Assembly: GCF_025499465.1 (NCBI RefSeq)
Contig: NZ_JAIMCA010000003.1
Coordinates: 434,001 to 498,000, forward strand
Reading direction: 5' to 3'
DNA: 64,000 bases
Source of the DNA: Allobosea sp. BH3
Lineage (GTDB): Bacteria; Pseudomonadota; Alphaproteobacteria; Rhizobiales; Beijerinckiaceae
In this document: positions 1-10,400 of the stretch, piece after piece
How positions within the stretch are numbered: the first letter of the stretch is position 1
Layout: every line of letters begins with the position of its first letter
Translations under genes and position numbers: made by a program
The notes under the pieces: generated by a model
What the model saw: the letters and a program-made list of their open reading frames with translations, nothing else
Database searches by the model: none
Told to the model about the DNA's origin: nothing

Positions 1-579
1 GCCGCCGCGCGACGACACGCTGGACGAGGAGACCCCGGCGCGCGCGATGGCGGCCCCCGAGGCGGCGCTGAAGGCGCGCCCGCTCGTCGTGGAGTAGGCG
101 CGCGACGAGCTGCTGCTGCGCCCAGAGGTGCCTCCGCTGCCGCCGGAGGACGATGAGGAACTGCGCGCCTGCTGGCATTCCGGCTGGGTCGAGCCCGGCG
201 GGCAGCTCGCCGTCGTCGGCGGCAGGAGCGGCTGGGCCTGCGCCTGCCCTCCGGAGAACCCCCGCGCCAGCATGAAACCGGCGAGCGCTGGGATGAAATA
301 CTGCGCCCCGCCGATACTCGCCGAATTGCAGCCGCTGGCGCCGTATTGCGCCTCGCACTCGCTCTGGCTGCGAAACTTCGGCGCGTCCTTGATGCGTGCG
401 GCCGCAGCCTCCGAAAAGGCCGTCTCGCATTGCTGCAGGCTGAGTTGGCCGCCCGCCTGGCACTCGCTCAGGCTGTTGTAGACGAGGTTCTCGGGCGGAT
501 CGTCGCCCGTCAGCGACCAGGCGGTCGCCACGAGAAGGACGCCGGCGGCGCCAAGGCCGATCTGCGTCGAGCGCTTCAT
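1..579 (-). CDS. DUF1190 (YgiB/YjfM-type) surface protein, 3' end outside window
   Basis: The frame is open from the ATG at 579 to base 1, so about 193 residues are visible and the stop lies beyond the window. The N-terminus (MKRSTQIGLGAAGVLLVATA) looks like a signal or membrane segment. Next come spaced Cys motifs (SECQAG, QQCETAF, QSECEAQYGASGC), and the protein ends in a Ser/Gly-rich tail reaching SSRGG, all typical of the DUF1190/YgiB family. A GGAG lies in the end of the upstream DUF350 gene and the gap is only five bases, so the pair is an operon. In E. coli the homologous pair yjfL-yjfM precedes a glutathionylspermidine-synthase-like gene, and the same gene may follow here outside the window (inference). 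The biochemical function is unknown. Confidence 0.8.
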   Translation of the reverse strand, partial: MKRSTQIGLGAAGVLLVATAWSLTGDDPPENLVYNSLSECQAGGQLSLQQCETAFSEAAAARIKDAPKFRSQSECEAQYGASGCNSASIGGAQYFIPALAGFMLARGFSGGQAQAQPLLPPTTASCPPGSTQPECQQARSSSSSSGGSGGTSGRSSSSSRAYSTTSGRAFSAASGAAIARAGVSSSSVSSRGG

Positions 580-584
580 CGCCG

Positions 585-986
585 TTACTCCGTCATGCTG
601 GCGGCCGCCAGCGTCCCGGAGATGACGGCGATCAGGGCGAGCATCACCGCGGCGGGAAGGCGGTCCTCCTCGATCTTCTTCGAGAGATCCGGGATCAGCA
701 CCCGCGCCAGCCCATAGGCAGCGAACTGGATGATCATGGCCGCGAGCGCCCAGAGCACGCAGTCGGGGATGCTGCTGGCCTGCTCGATCGCCTTCTCAAG
801 AGGGATCGAGAAGCCGACAACACTGCCGCCGAGCGCTATCGCCGCGGACAGGTTGCCGCCACGGATCAGCCCGATCTCGTCATGCGCCGTCATGCGCAGA
901 TAGATCACCGCGAAAGCGGCGATCAGGGCCACGCCGACGACGAAATAGAGGAGAAATGCGGGCAAGCCCGCCATCGAGATCGTCAT
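585..986 (-). CDS. DUF350 family inner-membrane protein (YjfL-like)
   Basis: This 133-residue protein has about four hydrophobic segments (roughly residues 8-28, 45-65, 72-95 and 110-130). The loop motif AHDEIGLIRGGNLSAA and a following SIPLEKAI match the DUF350/YjfL family of small membrane proteins of unknown function. It directly precedes the DUF1190 gene with a five-base gap, the same gene order as yjfL-yjfM in enterobacteria. Start choice is not certain, because a second Met lies four codons in and neither has a strong Shine-Dalgarno sequence. Confidence 0.8.
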   Translation of the reverse strand: MTISMAGLPAFLLYFVVGVALIAAFAVIYLRMTAHDEIGLIRGGNLSAAIALGGSVVGFSIPLEKAIEQASSIPDCVLWALAAMIIQFAAYGLARVLIPDLSKKIEEDRLPAAVMLALIAVISGTLAAASMTE

Positions 987-1197
987 GCCGCCCTGCCCCA
1001 GCCAATCCGACGCCGCAGCATCTCATCAAACGTGACGGATTGTCCAATGCGACGGAACCTGGCGGAACAAGCTCATCAGGCCGTCATCTAAAGCAAGGAT
1101 GCAGGCTCGAGAGGCGCAAGCGCGCCTGCCGCCCGTCCGGCAATAGATGAGCATGGAGAGCCGGCCGGCTTCTCCCTCCGAACGACCGTCGCCGGGG

Positions 1198-2838
<1,641 letters not shown>

Positions 2839-2910
2839 CTATCGCCACGGGTTCGATTCGCTAAGCGTCTTCAGAGCAGTCCCGACCTGCCCTGCGCGCT
2901 TGTCCACAAA

Positions 2911-2935
2911 AGATAAGGCCGGGGATACCCGGCCT
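2911..2935 (-). terminator. Rho-independent terminator 2 downstream of secG
   Basis: An 8-bp stem (2916-2923 with 2928-2935, AGGCCGGG/CCCGGCCT) with a four-base loop is followed on the minus strand by TTATCTTTT. It is the second of two tandem hairpins between secG and pyrG. Confidence 0.7.
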
Positions 2936-2937
2936 AC

Positions 2938-2968
2938 ACAAAAGAGAAGGGCCGGTCGCCCGGCCCTT
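2938..2968 (-). terminator. Rho-independent terminator 1 downstream of secG
   Basis: A 9-bp perfect stem (2947-2955 with 2960-2968, AAGGGCCGG/CCGGCCCTT) with a four-base loop is followed on the minus strand by CTCTTTTGTG. It begins seven bases after the secG stop codon. Confidence 0.8.
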
Positions 2969-2975
2969 GCCTTGG

Positions 2976-3389
2976 TTACTGCTGCGGCGCCGCTGGCGGC
3001 GTCGGCGGCTGTGCGCCGCCCTGATTCTGGTTCTGCATCTGGCGCAGCTGATCGAGCACGCCGCCCGCATTCGGTGCGCTCGGAGCCGCGGGGGCGCCCG
3101 GCACTGCAGGGGTGGTCGCCGCCGGCGCGCCGTCGATGATCGAGCGCTGGACCCGGCCCTGCGTCGCCAGCACGGCGAGAACGATGGAGGTCAGGAAGAA
3201 CAGGCCGGCGAGAATCGCCGTCGCCCGCGTCAGCGCATTGGCCTGGCCGCGCCCCGTCATGAAGCCGCCGGCACCGCCGCCGCCGCCCGAGCCCATGCCG
3301 AGACCGCCGCCCTCGGAGCGCTGCAGCAGCACGACGCCGACGAGCGCGACGACGATGATCAGATGGATGACGATGAGAACGTTCTGCAT
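2976..3389 (-). CDS. secG: Preprotein translocase subunit SecG
   Basis: This 137-residue SecG is a small subunit of the SecYEG translocon in the inner membrane. It has two hydrophobic helices (about residues 3-21 and 55-75) joined by the Gly-rich loop LLQRSEGGGLGMGSGGGGG, which is diagnostic of SecG. The C-terminal tail is rich in Pro, Ala and Gln, as is common in alphaproteobacteria. The start MQNVLIVIHL was chosen because the in-frame extension upstream (to 3497) has no SecG character. It follows tpiA in the same direction, 136 bp downstream, and the tpiA-secG-pyrG order is common in this order of bacteria. Confidence 0.95.
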   Translation of the reverse strand: MQNVLIVIHLIIVVALVGVVLLQRSEGGGLGMGSGGGGGAGGFMTGRGQANALTRATAILAGLFFLTSIVLAVLATQGRVQRSIIDGAPAATTPAVPGAPAAPSAPNAGGVLDQLRQMQNQNQGGAQPPTPPAAPQQ

Positions 3390-3525
3390 GATCTCACGAA
3401 ATGGGCATGGCGCGGGTTGCCGGCAAGGGCCGCCCGCTCCTCGAAGGCCGAGATGATTTCGGCGGCGCACATAACACGCGTATGCCGGCAGCGCCACCCC
3501 TGGAGGGCAACCGATGCACGGTCAT

Positions 3526-4290
3526 TCAACCCTGGCAGGCGCGGGCGATCGCCAGGAACTCCTCGGCCTTGAGGCTCGCCCCGCCAACGAGGGCACCATC
3601 GACATGGGCGACGTTCATCAGCTCTGCGGCATTGGAAGGCTTCACCGAGCCGCCATAGAGCAGCCGGACGCCAGCCGCCGCCGCCTTGCCGACGATCCGG
3701 GCGAGATCCTGGCGGATCGAAGCATGAATCTCCGCAACGTCGTTCGCCGTCGGCGTCAGCCCGGTGCCGATAGCCCAGACCGGCTCATAGGCGATGATGA
3801 GGCTCGCTGCGTCGAGCCCCTCCGGCACCGAGCCCTTGAGTTGCTTGCGTACCACGGCCAGCGCCTTGCCAGCCTCGCGCTCTTCCTTCGTCTCGCCGAC
3901 GCAGATGATCGGCACGAGCAGCCCCCTGCGCGCCGCTTCCGCCTTGGCGCGCACCGTCGCGTTGCTCTCGCCATGCAGCGTGCGGCGCTCGGAATGCCCG
4001 ACGATGCAGTAGGCGGCTCCGGCATCGGCCAGCATCGCGACCGAAACTTCGCCGGTGAAGGCGCCCGAAGGCTGGATGCTGCAATCCTGCCCGCCGGTGG
4101 CGATGCGCGTGCCGATCAGCGCGGCCGTCGCGGTGAAGAGCAGCGTCGCGGGCGGGCAGATGGCGAGGTCGACAGCCTGCTTCAGCGCAGCGTCATAGCC
4201 CCTGGCGACTTCGGTTGCGATGGCGAGATCGGCCTTGAGGCCGTTCATCTTCCAGTTTCCGGCCACCAGCGGCCTGATGCTACGCGTCAC
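3526..4290 (-). CDS. tpiA: Triose-phosphate isomerase
   Basis: This 254-residue TIM-barrel enzyme interconverts dihydroxyacetone phosphate and glyceraldehyde 3-phosphate. The catalytic residues are visible: Lys14 in GNWKMN, His99 in VGHSERR and Glu169 in [11 protein letters not shown]. The phosphate-binding GGSVKPSNA lies near the C-terminus. It is transcribed away from the PpiD-type gene, and the 190-bp gap between the two must carry both promoters. Confidence 0.97.
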   Translation of the reverse strand: MTRSIRPLVAGNWKMNGLKADLAIATEVARGYDAALKQAVDLAICPPATLLFTATAALIGTRIATGGQDCSIQPSGAFTGEVSVAMLADAGAAYCIVGHSERRTLHGESNATVRAKAEAARRGLLVPIICVGETKEEREAGKALAVVRKQLKGSVPEGLDAASLIIAYEPVWAIGTGLTPTANDVAEIHASIRQDLARIVGKAAAAGVRLLYGGSVKPSNAAELMNVAHVDGALVGGASLKAEEFLAIARACQG

Positions 4291-4480
4291 GTCGATCCTC
4301 CGAAAATCCGTCCTTCGCCTCTAGCAACGCCCGGCCTCCGCCGCAATCGCATGCGAGGCCGGAACACGAATCCGCCACGGCGATTGCGGCTTTCGCCTCC
4401 GGTTCCTATAAGCAGCGCCGCAAATCCGCGCGCGGGGGCATGCTCCCGCGCCACATGCAGGGTCAGGAAAGACAGCTTCG

Positions 4481-6394
4481 ATGATGATGCAGGGCATCCG
4501 CAAGGCGGGACAGGGCTTCTTCGGCAAGCTCCTCATCGCCGTCATGTTCGGCTTCCTCATCGTCTCCTTCGCGATCTGGGGGGTGGGCGACATCTTCCGG
4601 GGCTATGGCCGCAACGAGGTGGCGCGTGTCGGCAAGAACGAGATCGGCCTTGAGCAGATGCGCACGGCCTATCAGAACGAGATCCAGAACCTGACGCGAC
4701 AGCAGCGCCGGCAGATCTCGCCGGAGATGGCGCGTGCCTTCGGCATCGACCGGCAGGTGCTCTCGCGCCTCATCAGCGAAGCGACGCTGGACCAGACGGC
4801 GCGGGACATGCGGCTGGCGGTCTCCGACGAGACGATCCGCAACCTGATCTTCGACGATCAGGTCTTCCGCGATGCCTCGGGCCAGTTCTCGGCCGCACGC
4901 TTCAACGAGCTGCTGCGCTCGAACGGCTATACCGAGCAGAGCTACGTCGCGCTGCAACGCTCCAACATCCTTCGCCAGCAGATCTCGGAGATGCTCGCCG
5001 GCGGGCTTGCCGCGCCGGTCGCGCTGCAGGAGCTCGGCAGCCGCCTGCGCAACGAGAAGCGCAACGTCACCTTCGCCCGCATGCCGGCGAGCGCCGCCGG
5101 CGAGATCGCCGCGCCGAGCGAGGACCAGCTCAAGACCTTCTTCAACGATCGCAAGATCGCCTTCCGCGCCCCGGAATTCCGCACCGCAGACATCCTCGCG
5201 ATCTCGGCCGAGGCCCTGGCGGACCCGGCGAAGGTCACCGACGATGAGGCCAAGGCGCGCTACGAGGCGCTGAAGGCGCAGCGCTTCACCACGGCCGAGA
5301 CCCGCACGGTCCAGCAGATCTCCTTCCCGAATGCCGAGGAGGCACAGGCCGCCAAGGCGAAGATCGACGATGGCGAGACCTTTGACGAGATCGCGACCGA
5401 GCGGAACGTCGCCTTCAACGACCTGACGCTCGGCACCTTCACCCGCGAGCAGATGATCGACCCCGTCGTGCGCGACGCTGCCTTTGCGCTCGAGCAGGGC
5501 AGCGTCAGCGCTCCGGTGACGGGTGCCTTCGGCACGGTGCTGCTGCGCGTGACCAACGTCGACAGCGCGCATGAGCGCCCCTTCGAGGAGGTGGCGGCGG
5601 AAGTGAAGCAGGAAGTCGCGACCAGCCGCGCCGCCAGCCAGATCACCGAACTGCACGACAAGATCGAGGATCAGCGCGCCTCGGCCCGGCCGCTCGCCGA
5701 GATCGCCAAGGAATTCGGCCTGAAGCTGCGGACGGCGGGCCCGATGAGCGCGAGCCTCGCCAGGCCCGACGGTTCCCAGGAGGAAGCCCTGCCCGGCGCC
5801 GAAGCGGCGCTGCAGGCGATCTTCCGCTCCGACATCGGCGTCGACAACGAGGCGATCCGCCTGCCGCGCGACACGGGCTATGTCTGGTTCGACGTCACCA
5901 AGATCGATCCGGCCCGCGAGCGCGGCTTCGACGAGGTCAAGGCCGAGGTCGAGAAGCAGTGGCGCGCCGACGAGACGGCGACAAAGCTCTCCGCCAAGGC
6001 ACGCGAGCTGGTCGAGCGCCTCGACAAGGGCGAGAGCTTCGACGCGGTCGCGGCTTCGGCCGGGCTCACCATCGAGACCGCCGCCGATGTCGCCAGGCAG
6101 GACCAGCGTCCCGAGCTGCCGGCCGGCGTCGTCAGCCAGATCTTCGGCACGGCCGCGGGCAAGAGCAATTCCGCCGCCGGCGCCGATGGCGGACGCATCC
6201 TGTTCAAGGTCGATTCGGCCATCGTCCCGCCTTATGTCCGCACGACGCAGGAGGCGGCGAATTTCGAGCGCATCCTGTCGTCGAGCGTCACGGAGGACAT
6301 CCTGCTGGAATATGTCGCCAAGCGGCAGGCCGAACTCGGCGTCAGCATCAACGAAGCCGCCTTCCGCAACGCGACAGGCGGGGCGCAGAACTGA
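4481..6394 (+). CDS. ppiD: PpiD/SurA-type periplasmic peptidylprolyl isomerase, membrane anchored
   Basis: This 637-residue protein has a short cytoplasmic N-terminus and one membrane helix (about residues 16-36). A SurA_N-like helical region follows, then a parvulin-type domain around residues 275-360 (VQQISFPNAEEA to GTVLLRVTNV), and a long C-terminal helical part. This is the PpiD architecture of a chaperone tethered to the inner membrane that helps fold outer-membrane and exported proteins. The parvulin region is divergent, so isomerase activity is uncertain. It lies two bases before trpE, an arrangement repeated in related alphaproteobacteria. Three consecutive ATG codons make the exact start uncertain by two residues. 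Confidence 0.9.
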   Translation: MMMQGIRKAGQGFFGKLLIAVMFGFLIVSFAIWGVGDIFRGYGRNEVARVGKNEIGLEQMRTAYQNEIQNLTRQQRRQISPEMARAFGIDRQVLSRLISEATLDQTARDMRLAVSDETIRNLIFDDQVFRDASGQFSAARFNELLRSNGYTEQSYVALQRSNILRQQISEMLAGGLAAPVALQELGSRLRNEKRNVTFARMPASAAGEIAAPSEDQLKTFFNDRKIAFRAPEFRTADILAISAEALADPAKVTDDEAKARYEALKAQRFTTAETRTVQQISFPNAEEAQAAKAKIDDGETFDEIATERNVAFNDLTLGTFTREQMIDPVVRDAAFALEQGSVSAPVTGAFGTVLLRVTNVDSAHERPFEEVAAEVKQEVATSRAASQITELHDKIEDQRASARPLAEIAKEFGLKLRTAGPMSASLARPDGSQEEALPGAEAALQAIFRSDIGVDNEAIRLPRDTGYVWFDVTKIDPARERGFDEVKAEVEKQWRADETATKLSAKARELVERLDKGESFDAVAASAGLTIETAADVARQDQRPELPAGVVSQIFGTAAGKSNSAAGADGGRILFKVDSAIVPPYVRTTQEAANFERILSSSVTEDILLEYVAKRQAELGVSINEAAFRNATGGAQN

Positions 6395-6396
6395 CG

Positions 6397-7911
6397 ATGC
6401 AACCCACCGACGCGTTCGAGCGCTTCGCGCAGGTCTACGAGACGGGTACTCCGCAGCTCCTGCGCCAGGTGCTGGTCGGCGACTGCGAGACGCCGGTCGC
6501 CGCCTTCCTGAAGCTGCGCCACGCCACAACGGGCCCGGCCTTCCTGCTCGAATCGGTCGAGGGCGGCGCGGTCCGCGGGCGCTACTCCATGATCGGGCTG
6601 GAGCCCGACCTGATCTGGCGCTGTCACCGCGGCGAGGCCTCGTTGTGCCGCCCGGCCCTGGGCGAAGACTTCCTGCCCGATCCGCGCCCGGCCTTCGAGA
6701 GCCTGCGCGCGCTGCTCGACGAGAGCGCCATTCCCGAGGCGGAGGGCCTGCCGCCGATGGCGGCCGGCGTGTTCGGTTATCTCGGCTACGACATGGTCCG
6801 GCTCATGGAGCGGCTGGCGGAGCCGAAGGACACGGGAACGGGCGTGCCCGACGCCATCCTGACGCGGCCGACGCTGATGGTGGTGTTCGATTCGGTCCGC
6901 GACGAGATTCATGTCGTGACTCCGGTTCGTCACCGGCCTGGCATCACCGCGCGACAGGCCCAGGAGCAGGCCCAGGAGCGGCTGGAGGCTGTCGTCCACG
7001 CGCTGGAAGGCCCCCTCCCCGCCGAGGCCGACATCGACATCGCGAACCTGCCGGAGCCGGCGACGGTCTCGAACACCACCGAAGCCGAGTTCCACGAGAT
7101 GGTCGCGAAGGCGAAGGAGTACATCCGCGCCGGCGACATCTTCCAGGTGGTGCTGTCGCAGCGCTTCGAGGCCCCCTTCCAGCTACCGCCCTTCGCGCTT
7201 TACCGGGCACTCCGGCGGGTCAACCCGGCGCCCTTCCTCTGCTATCTCGATTTCGGCGGCTTCCAGATCGTCTGCTCGAGCCCCGAGATTCTGGTCCGGC
7301 TACGCGACGACACGGTCACGATCCGCCCGATCGCCGGCACGCGCCGGCGAGGCGCCAGCGAGGCAGAGGACGAGGCGCTGGCCGAGGAGCTGCTCGCCGA
7401 TCCCAAGGAGCGCGCCGAACACCTGATGCTGCTCGATCTCGGGCGCAACGATGTCGGCCGCGTCTCGCAGATCGGCAGCGTGAAGGTGACCGATTCCTTC
7501 TTCATCGAGCGCTACAGCCAGGTCATGCACATCGTCTCGAACGTCGAGGGGACGATCGATCCCAAGCATGACGCGCTCTCGGCACTGGTCGCGGGCTTCC
7601 CGGCAGGCACCGTCTCGGGCGCGCCGAAGGTCCGGGCGATGGAGATCATCGACGAGCTGGAGCACGATGCCCGCGGCGCCTATGGCGGCTGCATCGGCTA
7701 TTTCGGCGCCAATGGCGAGATGGACACCTGCATCGTGCTGCGCACGGCGGTGGTCAAGGATGGGCGCATGCATGTCCAGGCCGGCGCTGGCATCGTCTAC
7801 GATTCGAACGCCGCTTCCGAGCAGGACGAGTGCATCAACAAGGCGAAAGCGCTGTTCCGCTCCGCCGAGGAAGCGATCCGCTTCGCCGCCCGCACCGGCC
7901 GCGGTCAATAG
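6397..7911 (+). CDS. trpE: Anthranilate synthase component I
   Basis: This 504-residue enzyme converts chorismate to anthranilate, using ammonia delivered by TrpG. The N-terminal domain holds the LLES motif (AFLLESVEGG) associated with tryptophan feedback binding. The C-terminal chorismate-binding domain carries RPIAGTRRRG, DLGRNDVGRVS and FPAGTVSGAPKVRAMEII. The ATG at 6397 lies two bases after the ppiD stop, so translation is probably coupled. The other trp genes (trpG, trpD, trpC) are not nearby, which is usual in this group. No leader peptide or attenuator is possible in the two-base gap. Confidence 0.97.
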   Translation: MQPTDAFERFAQVYETGTPQLLRQVLVGDCETPVAAFLKLRHATTGPAFLLESVEGGAVRGRYSMIGLEPDLIWRCHRGEASLCRPALGEDFLPDPRPAFESLRALLDESAIPEAEGLPPMAAGVFGYLGYDMVRLMERLAEPKDTGTGVPDAILTRPTLMVVFDSVRDEIHVVTPVRHRPGITARQAQEQAQERLEAVVHALEGPLPAEADIDIANLPEPATVSNTTEAEFHEMVAKAKEYIRAGDIFQVVLSQRFEAPFQLPPFALYRALRRVNPAPFLCYLDFGGFQIVCSSPEILVRLRDDTVTIRPIAGTRRRGASEAEDEALAEELLADPKERAEHLMLLDLGRNDVGRVSQIGSVKVTDSFFIERYSQVMHIVSNVEGTIDPKHDALSALVAGFPAGTVSGAPKVRAMEIIDELEHDARGAYGGCIGYFGANGEMDTCIVLRTAVVKDGRMHVQAGAGIVYDSNAASEQDECINKAKALFRSAEEAIRFAARTGRGQ

Positions 7912-7940
7912 AGGTTCGCGAGGGGTTCGCGCCCCCGCGG

Positions 7941-8047
7941 CATCGTTCTCGGGCGCAGCGAAGCGCAGACCCGAGCATCTCGACCAGGACAAGGGGCCGA
8001 AGCCTCTTTCGGCATGGGATGCTCGGGGCGAGCCCGAGCCTGAGGTC
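7941..8047. repeat. Dispersed palindromic repeat, family R1 (copy 1)
   Basis: This is an intergenic element with the left arm GTTCTCGGGCGCAGCGAAGCG, followed by GACCCGAGCATC, and the right arm GATGCTCGGGGCGAGCCCGAG. The same layout recurs at 10284-10387 and 40235-40339. It lies between the convergent trpE and yqhA genes. Confidence 0.7.
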
Positions 8048-8066
8048 TCTTGATCGGCTGCCTGCT

Positions 8067-8642
8067 TCAGTGCGGCTTATGGTTGGGCACGACCGTCATC
8101 CGATCGACCCAGGCGATGCCGATGGCCGACAGGATGAAGACGACGTGGATCATCGTCTGCAGCAGGACGCCGGTCTCGGTATAATTCGCCGTCCTGCCCG
8201 CAATGCCGATATTGCCGGCCTCGATGAAGGTCCGCAGCAGGTGGATCGACGAGATGCCGATGATCGCCATGGCGAGCTTGATCTTCAGGACGCTCGCATT
8301 GACGTGGCTCAGCCACTCCGGCTGGTCGGGATGGCCCTCGAGCCGCAGCCGCGAGACGAAGGTTTCGTAGCCGCCGACGATCACCATGATCAGCAGGTTC
8401 GAGATCATCACCACGTCGATCAGCCCCAGCACGACCAGCATGATCTGCTGTTCGCTGAAGTCGAAGGCATGGGTGACGAGATGCCAAAGTTCCTTGAGGA
8501 ACAGGAAGACATAGACGCATTGCGCCACGATGAGGCCGATATAGAGCGGCAACTGCAGCCAGCGTGAGCTGAAGATGAGCGCCGGCAAGGGGCGCATCGG
8601 GGCCAATGAGGGAGAGCGTGACGGATCGCTGGTGGGGGACAT
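8067..8642 (-). CDS. yqhA: YqhA/UPF0114 family membrane protein
   Basis: This 191-residue protein has four hydrophobic segments (about residues 28-50, 68-93, 120-142 and 155-178). The family signature YETFVSRL with a following KLAMAIIGISSIHLL identifies the UPF0114/YqhA family (TIGR00645). The function is unknown. It stands alone, convergent to trpE across an R1 repeat. Confidence 0.88.
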   Translation of the reverse strand: MSPTSDPSRSPSLAPMRPLPALIFSSRWLQLPLYIGLIVAQCVYVFLFLKELWHLVTHAFDFSEQQIMLVVLGLIDVVMISNLLIMVIVGGYETFVSRLRLEGHPDQPEWLSHVNASVLKIKLAMAIIGISSIHLLRTFIEAGNIGIAGRTANYTETGVLLQTMIHVVFILSAIGIAWVDRMTVVPNHKPH

Positions 8643-8890
8643 GGCCTGTTACTGGTCCTTGGAATAGAAGACGCGATCCTGGTGCAGTGCAGCGGTAGAT
8701 GGCGCGAAACCGGTGCGTGCGCAAGGCGTTACCCGCCGCTTTGCTGCCGTGCAACGACAATGATGTGACGGCGCAATTACGCCGAGATTCGGGACTAGTC
8801 TTTCCCTCCGATCGTGAGATCGCTACAATCGACGCCGGCCGGGGGAACATGCTCAGTTCCACTCGCATGGGACAGCAGAGGAGTTTCGTC

Positions 8891-9325
8891 ATGATCAGGA
8901 CGCTTGTCGTCGCCGCCGCTCTCGTCGGCACGGCGGCTCTTGCCGCGCCGGCTTCGGCCGCGCCGCTGGCGAGCGGAGCCGCCACCGTCGCTACGGCGAA
9001 GGACGGCAGCCCGCTCGTCCAGAACGTGCAGTATCGCCGCTACGGCTATGGTTATGGCTACGGACCCGGACCGCGCTATTATGGCGGCTATCGCCGTGGC
9101 CCCGCCATCGGCGCCGGCATCGCGGCCGGCGTTATCGGTGGTGCTCTCGCAGCCGGCGCTCTCGCGGCCCCGCCGCCCCCGGTTTATTACGCGCCGCCTC
9201 CGGCCCCGGTCTACGGCATCGAGGATGTCGATGCGGTCGCCTATTGCTCGCGTCGCTTCCGCTCCTACAACCCCGAGACCGGCACCTATATTGGCGCCGG
9301 CGGCGTGGTCCGCTACTGCCCCTGA
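8891..9325 (+). CDS. BA14K family secreted protein
   Basis: This 144-residue protein has a clear signal peptide (MIRTLVVAAALVGTAALAAP, cleavage after the ASA near residue 24). A Tyr/Gly-rich stretch (YRRYGYGYGYGPGPRYYGGY) and a Gly/Ala hydrophobic segment follow. The C-terminus AYCSRRFRSYNPETGTYIG ending in Cys-Pro matches the BA14K family first known as a Brucella immunoreactive protein. The start at 8891 is supported by GAGGAG 8-13 bases upstream; longer in-frame versions lack a signal peptide. It is followed by a strong terminator. Confidence 0.88.
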   Translation: MIRTLVVAAALVGTAALAAPASAAPLASGAATVATAKDGSPLVQNVQYRRYGYGYGYGPGPRYYGGYRRGPAIGAGIAAGVIGGALAAGALAAPPPPVYYAPPPAPVYGIEDVDAVAYCSRRFRSYNPETGTYIGAGGVVRYCP

Positions 9326-9355
9326 CGGCAGGCGACACGACGATCGAGGACAACG

Positions 9356-9386
9356 ACTCCCCGCAGCGATGCGGGGAGTTTTTTTA
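9356..9386 (+). terminator. Rho-independent terminator of the BA14K gene
   Basis: A 10-bp perfect stem (9356-9365 ACTCCCCGCA with 9370-9379) and loop GCGA are followed by an eight-base T run. Confidence 0.93.
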
Positions 9387-9415
9387 TCTTCGGCTGGCCT
9401 CTACGCTGCGGCTGG

Positions 9416-9462
9416 AGCATCGACTCGAAAAGTGGGATGCGGCTTTCGGAAAAGCCGATGCT
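9416..9462. repeat. Dispersed palindromic repeat, family R4 (copy 1)
   Basis: The element is bounded by AGCATCGA and GATGCT and carries CGAAAAGTGGG and TTTCGGAAAAGCC, the pattern of a short imperfect palindrome common between genes in Hyphomicrobiales. A degraded second copy is at 54860-54905. Confidence 0.55.
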
Positions 9463-9493
9463 AAAACAAGAAACTGGATCATCGGAGCGTCTC

Positions 9494-10276
9494 GTGCGTA
9501 TCGCCACCTGGAACTGCAACTCCGTCCGCCAGCGGCTTGGCCATCTGCTCGACTTCCTGAAGGAGGCCGAGCCCGACGCGCTGTGCCTGCAGGAGATCAA
9601 GTGCGTCGACGCCGACTTCCCGCGCGCGGAGATCGAGGCCGCCGGCTGGCAGGTCGAGACGCATGGCCAGAAGACCTTCAACGGCGTGGCGATCCTGAGC
9701 CGCAGCAAGCTCGAGGATGTCCGGCGGGGACTGCCCGGCGACGATGGCGACGAGCAGGCTCGCTATATCGAGGGTGTCCTGCCGTTCGGGCAGGGTGTGG
9801 TGCGGCTGGCCTCGATCTACCTGCCCAACGGCAACCCGCCCAATACCGAGAAATACCCCTACAAGCTCGGCTGGATGCAGCGACTGACCGCGCACGCCCG
9901 GATGCTGCTGGAGCATGAGGAGCCGCTGGTGCTGGCTGGCGACTACAACGTCATTCCAGAGCCGCGCGACGCCCGCGATCCGGGCGCCTGGGTCAGCGAC
10001 GCGCTGTTCCTGCCGCCGACGCGTGCGGCCTTCCGCGGGCTCCTCAATCTCGGTCTGACCGAGGCCCTACGCGCGACGACCGATGCCGGCGGGCTCTACA
10101 GCTTCTGGGATTATCAGGCCGGCGCCTGGCAGCGGAACAACGGCATCCGCATCGACCACCTGCTGCTCTCGCCTCAGGCAGCCGACAGGCTGGCAGGCGT
10201 CACCATCTCCAAGCATGTCCGCGGTTGGGACAAGCCTTCGGACCATGTGCCGGTCATGTTGGATCTGGCGGCCTGA
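9494..10276 (+). CDS. xthA: Exodeoxyribonuclease III (AP endonuclease)
   Basis: This 260-residue member of the exonuclease-endonuclease-phosphatase fold repairs abasic sites and trims 3' ends. Conserved motifs are RIATWNCNSVR at the N-terminus, LCLQEIKC (metal-binding Glu), LAGDYNVIP, NNGIRIDHLL and the terminal SDHVPVMLDL (catalytic His). The GTG start at 9494 has GGAG seven bases upstream and gives the standard family N-terminus. An ATG at 9458 would add 12 residues lying in the R4 repeat and is less likely. Confidence 0.95.
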   Translation: MRIATWNCNSVRQRLGHLLDFLKEAEPDALCLQEIKCVDADFPRAEIEAAGWQVETHGQKTFNGVAILSRSKLEDVRRGLPGDDGDEQARYIEGVLPFGQGVVRLASIYLPNGNPPNTEKYPYKLGWMQRLTAHARMLLEHEEPLVLAGDYNVIPEPRDARDPGAWVSDALFLPPTRAAFRGLLNLGLTEALRATTDAGGLYSFWDYQAGAWQRNNGIRIDHLLLSPQAADRLAGVTISKHVRGWDKPSDHVPVMLDLAA

Positions 10277-10283
10277 CCGCGGT

Positions 10284-10387
10284 CGTCATTGTCGGGCGGA
10301 GCGAACCGCAGACCCGAGAATCTTGTGACGGGAGAGCGTTGGAGCCTCCGTCGGCCCACGATGCCCGGGTCAAGCCCGAGCATGACG
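10284..10387. repeat. Dispersed palindromic repeat, family R1 (copy 2)
   Basis: The element runs from CGTCATTGTCGGGCGGAGCG through GACCCGAGAATCTTG to GGGTCAAGCCCGAGCATGACG. Its outer arms (CGTCAT/ATGACG) are inverted. It lies between convergent xthA and the Sel1-repeat gene. Confidence 0.75.
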
Positions 10388-10400
10388 AGGTCGGCGTCGC

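Noticed and set aside
1-97. Plus-strand C-terminal fragment ending LVVE-stop at 97
   Set aside because: The minus-strand frame through the same bases continues the DUF1190 protein with its typical Ser/Gly-rich end, so the plus frame is a shadow.
6391-6397. Attenuator or leader ahead of trpE
   Set aside because: Only two bases separate ppiD and trpE, leaving no room for one.
4463-6529. 688-codon minus-strand frame opposite ppiD
   Set aside because: The encoded sequence is Arg/Leu/Asp-rich without domains, while the plus strand encodes a clear PpiD protein.
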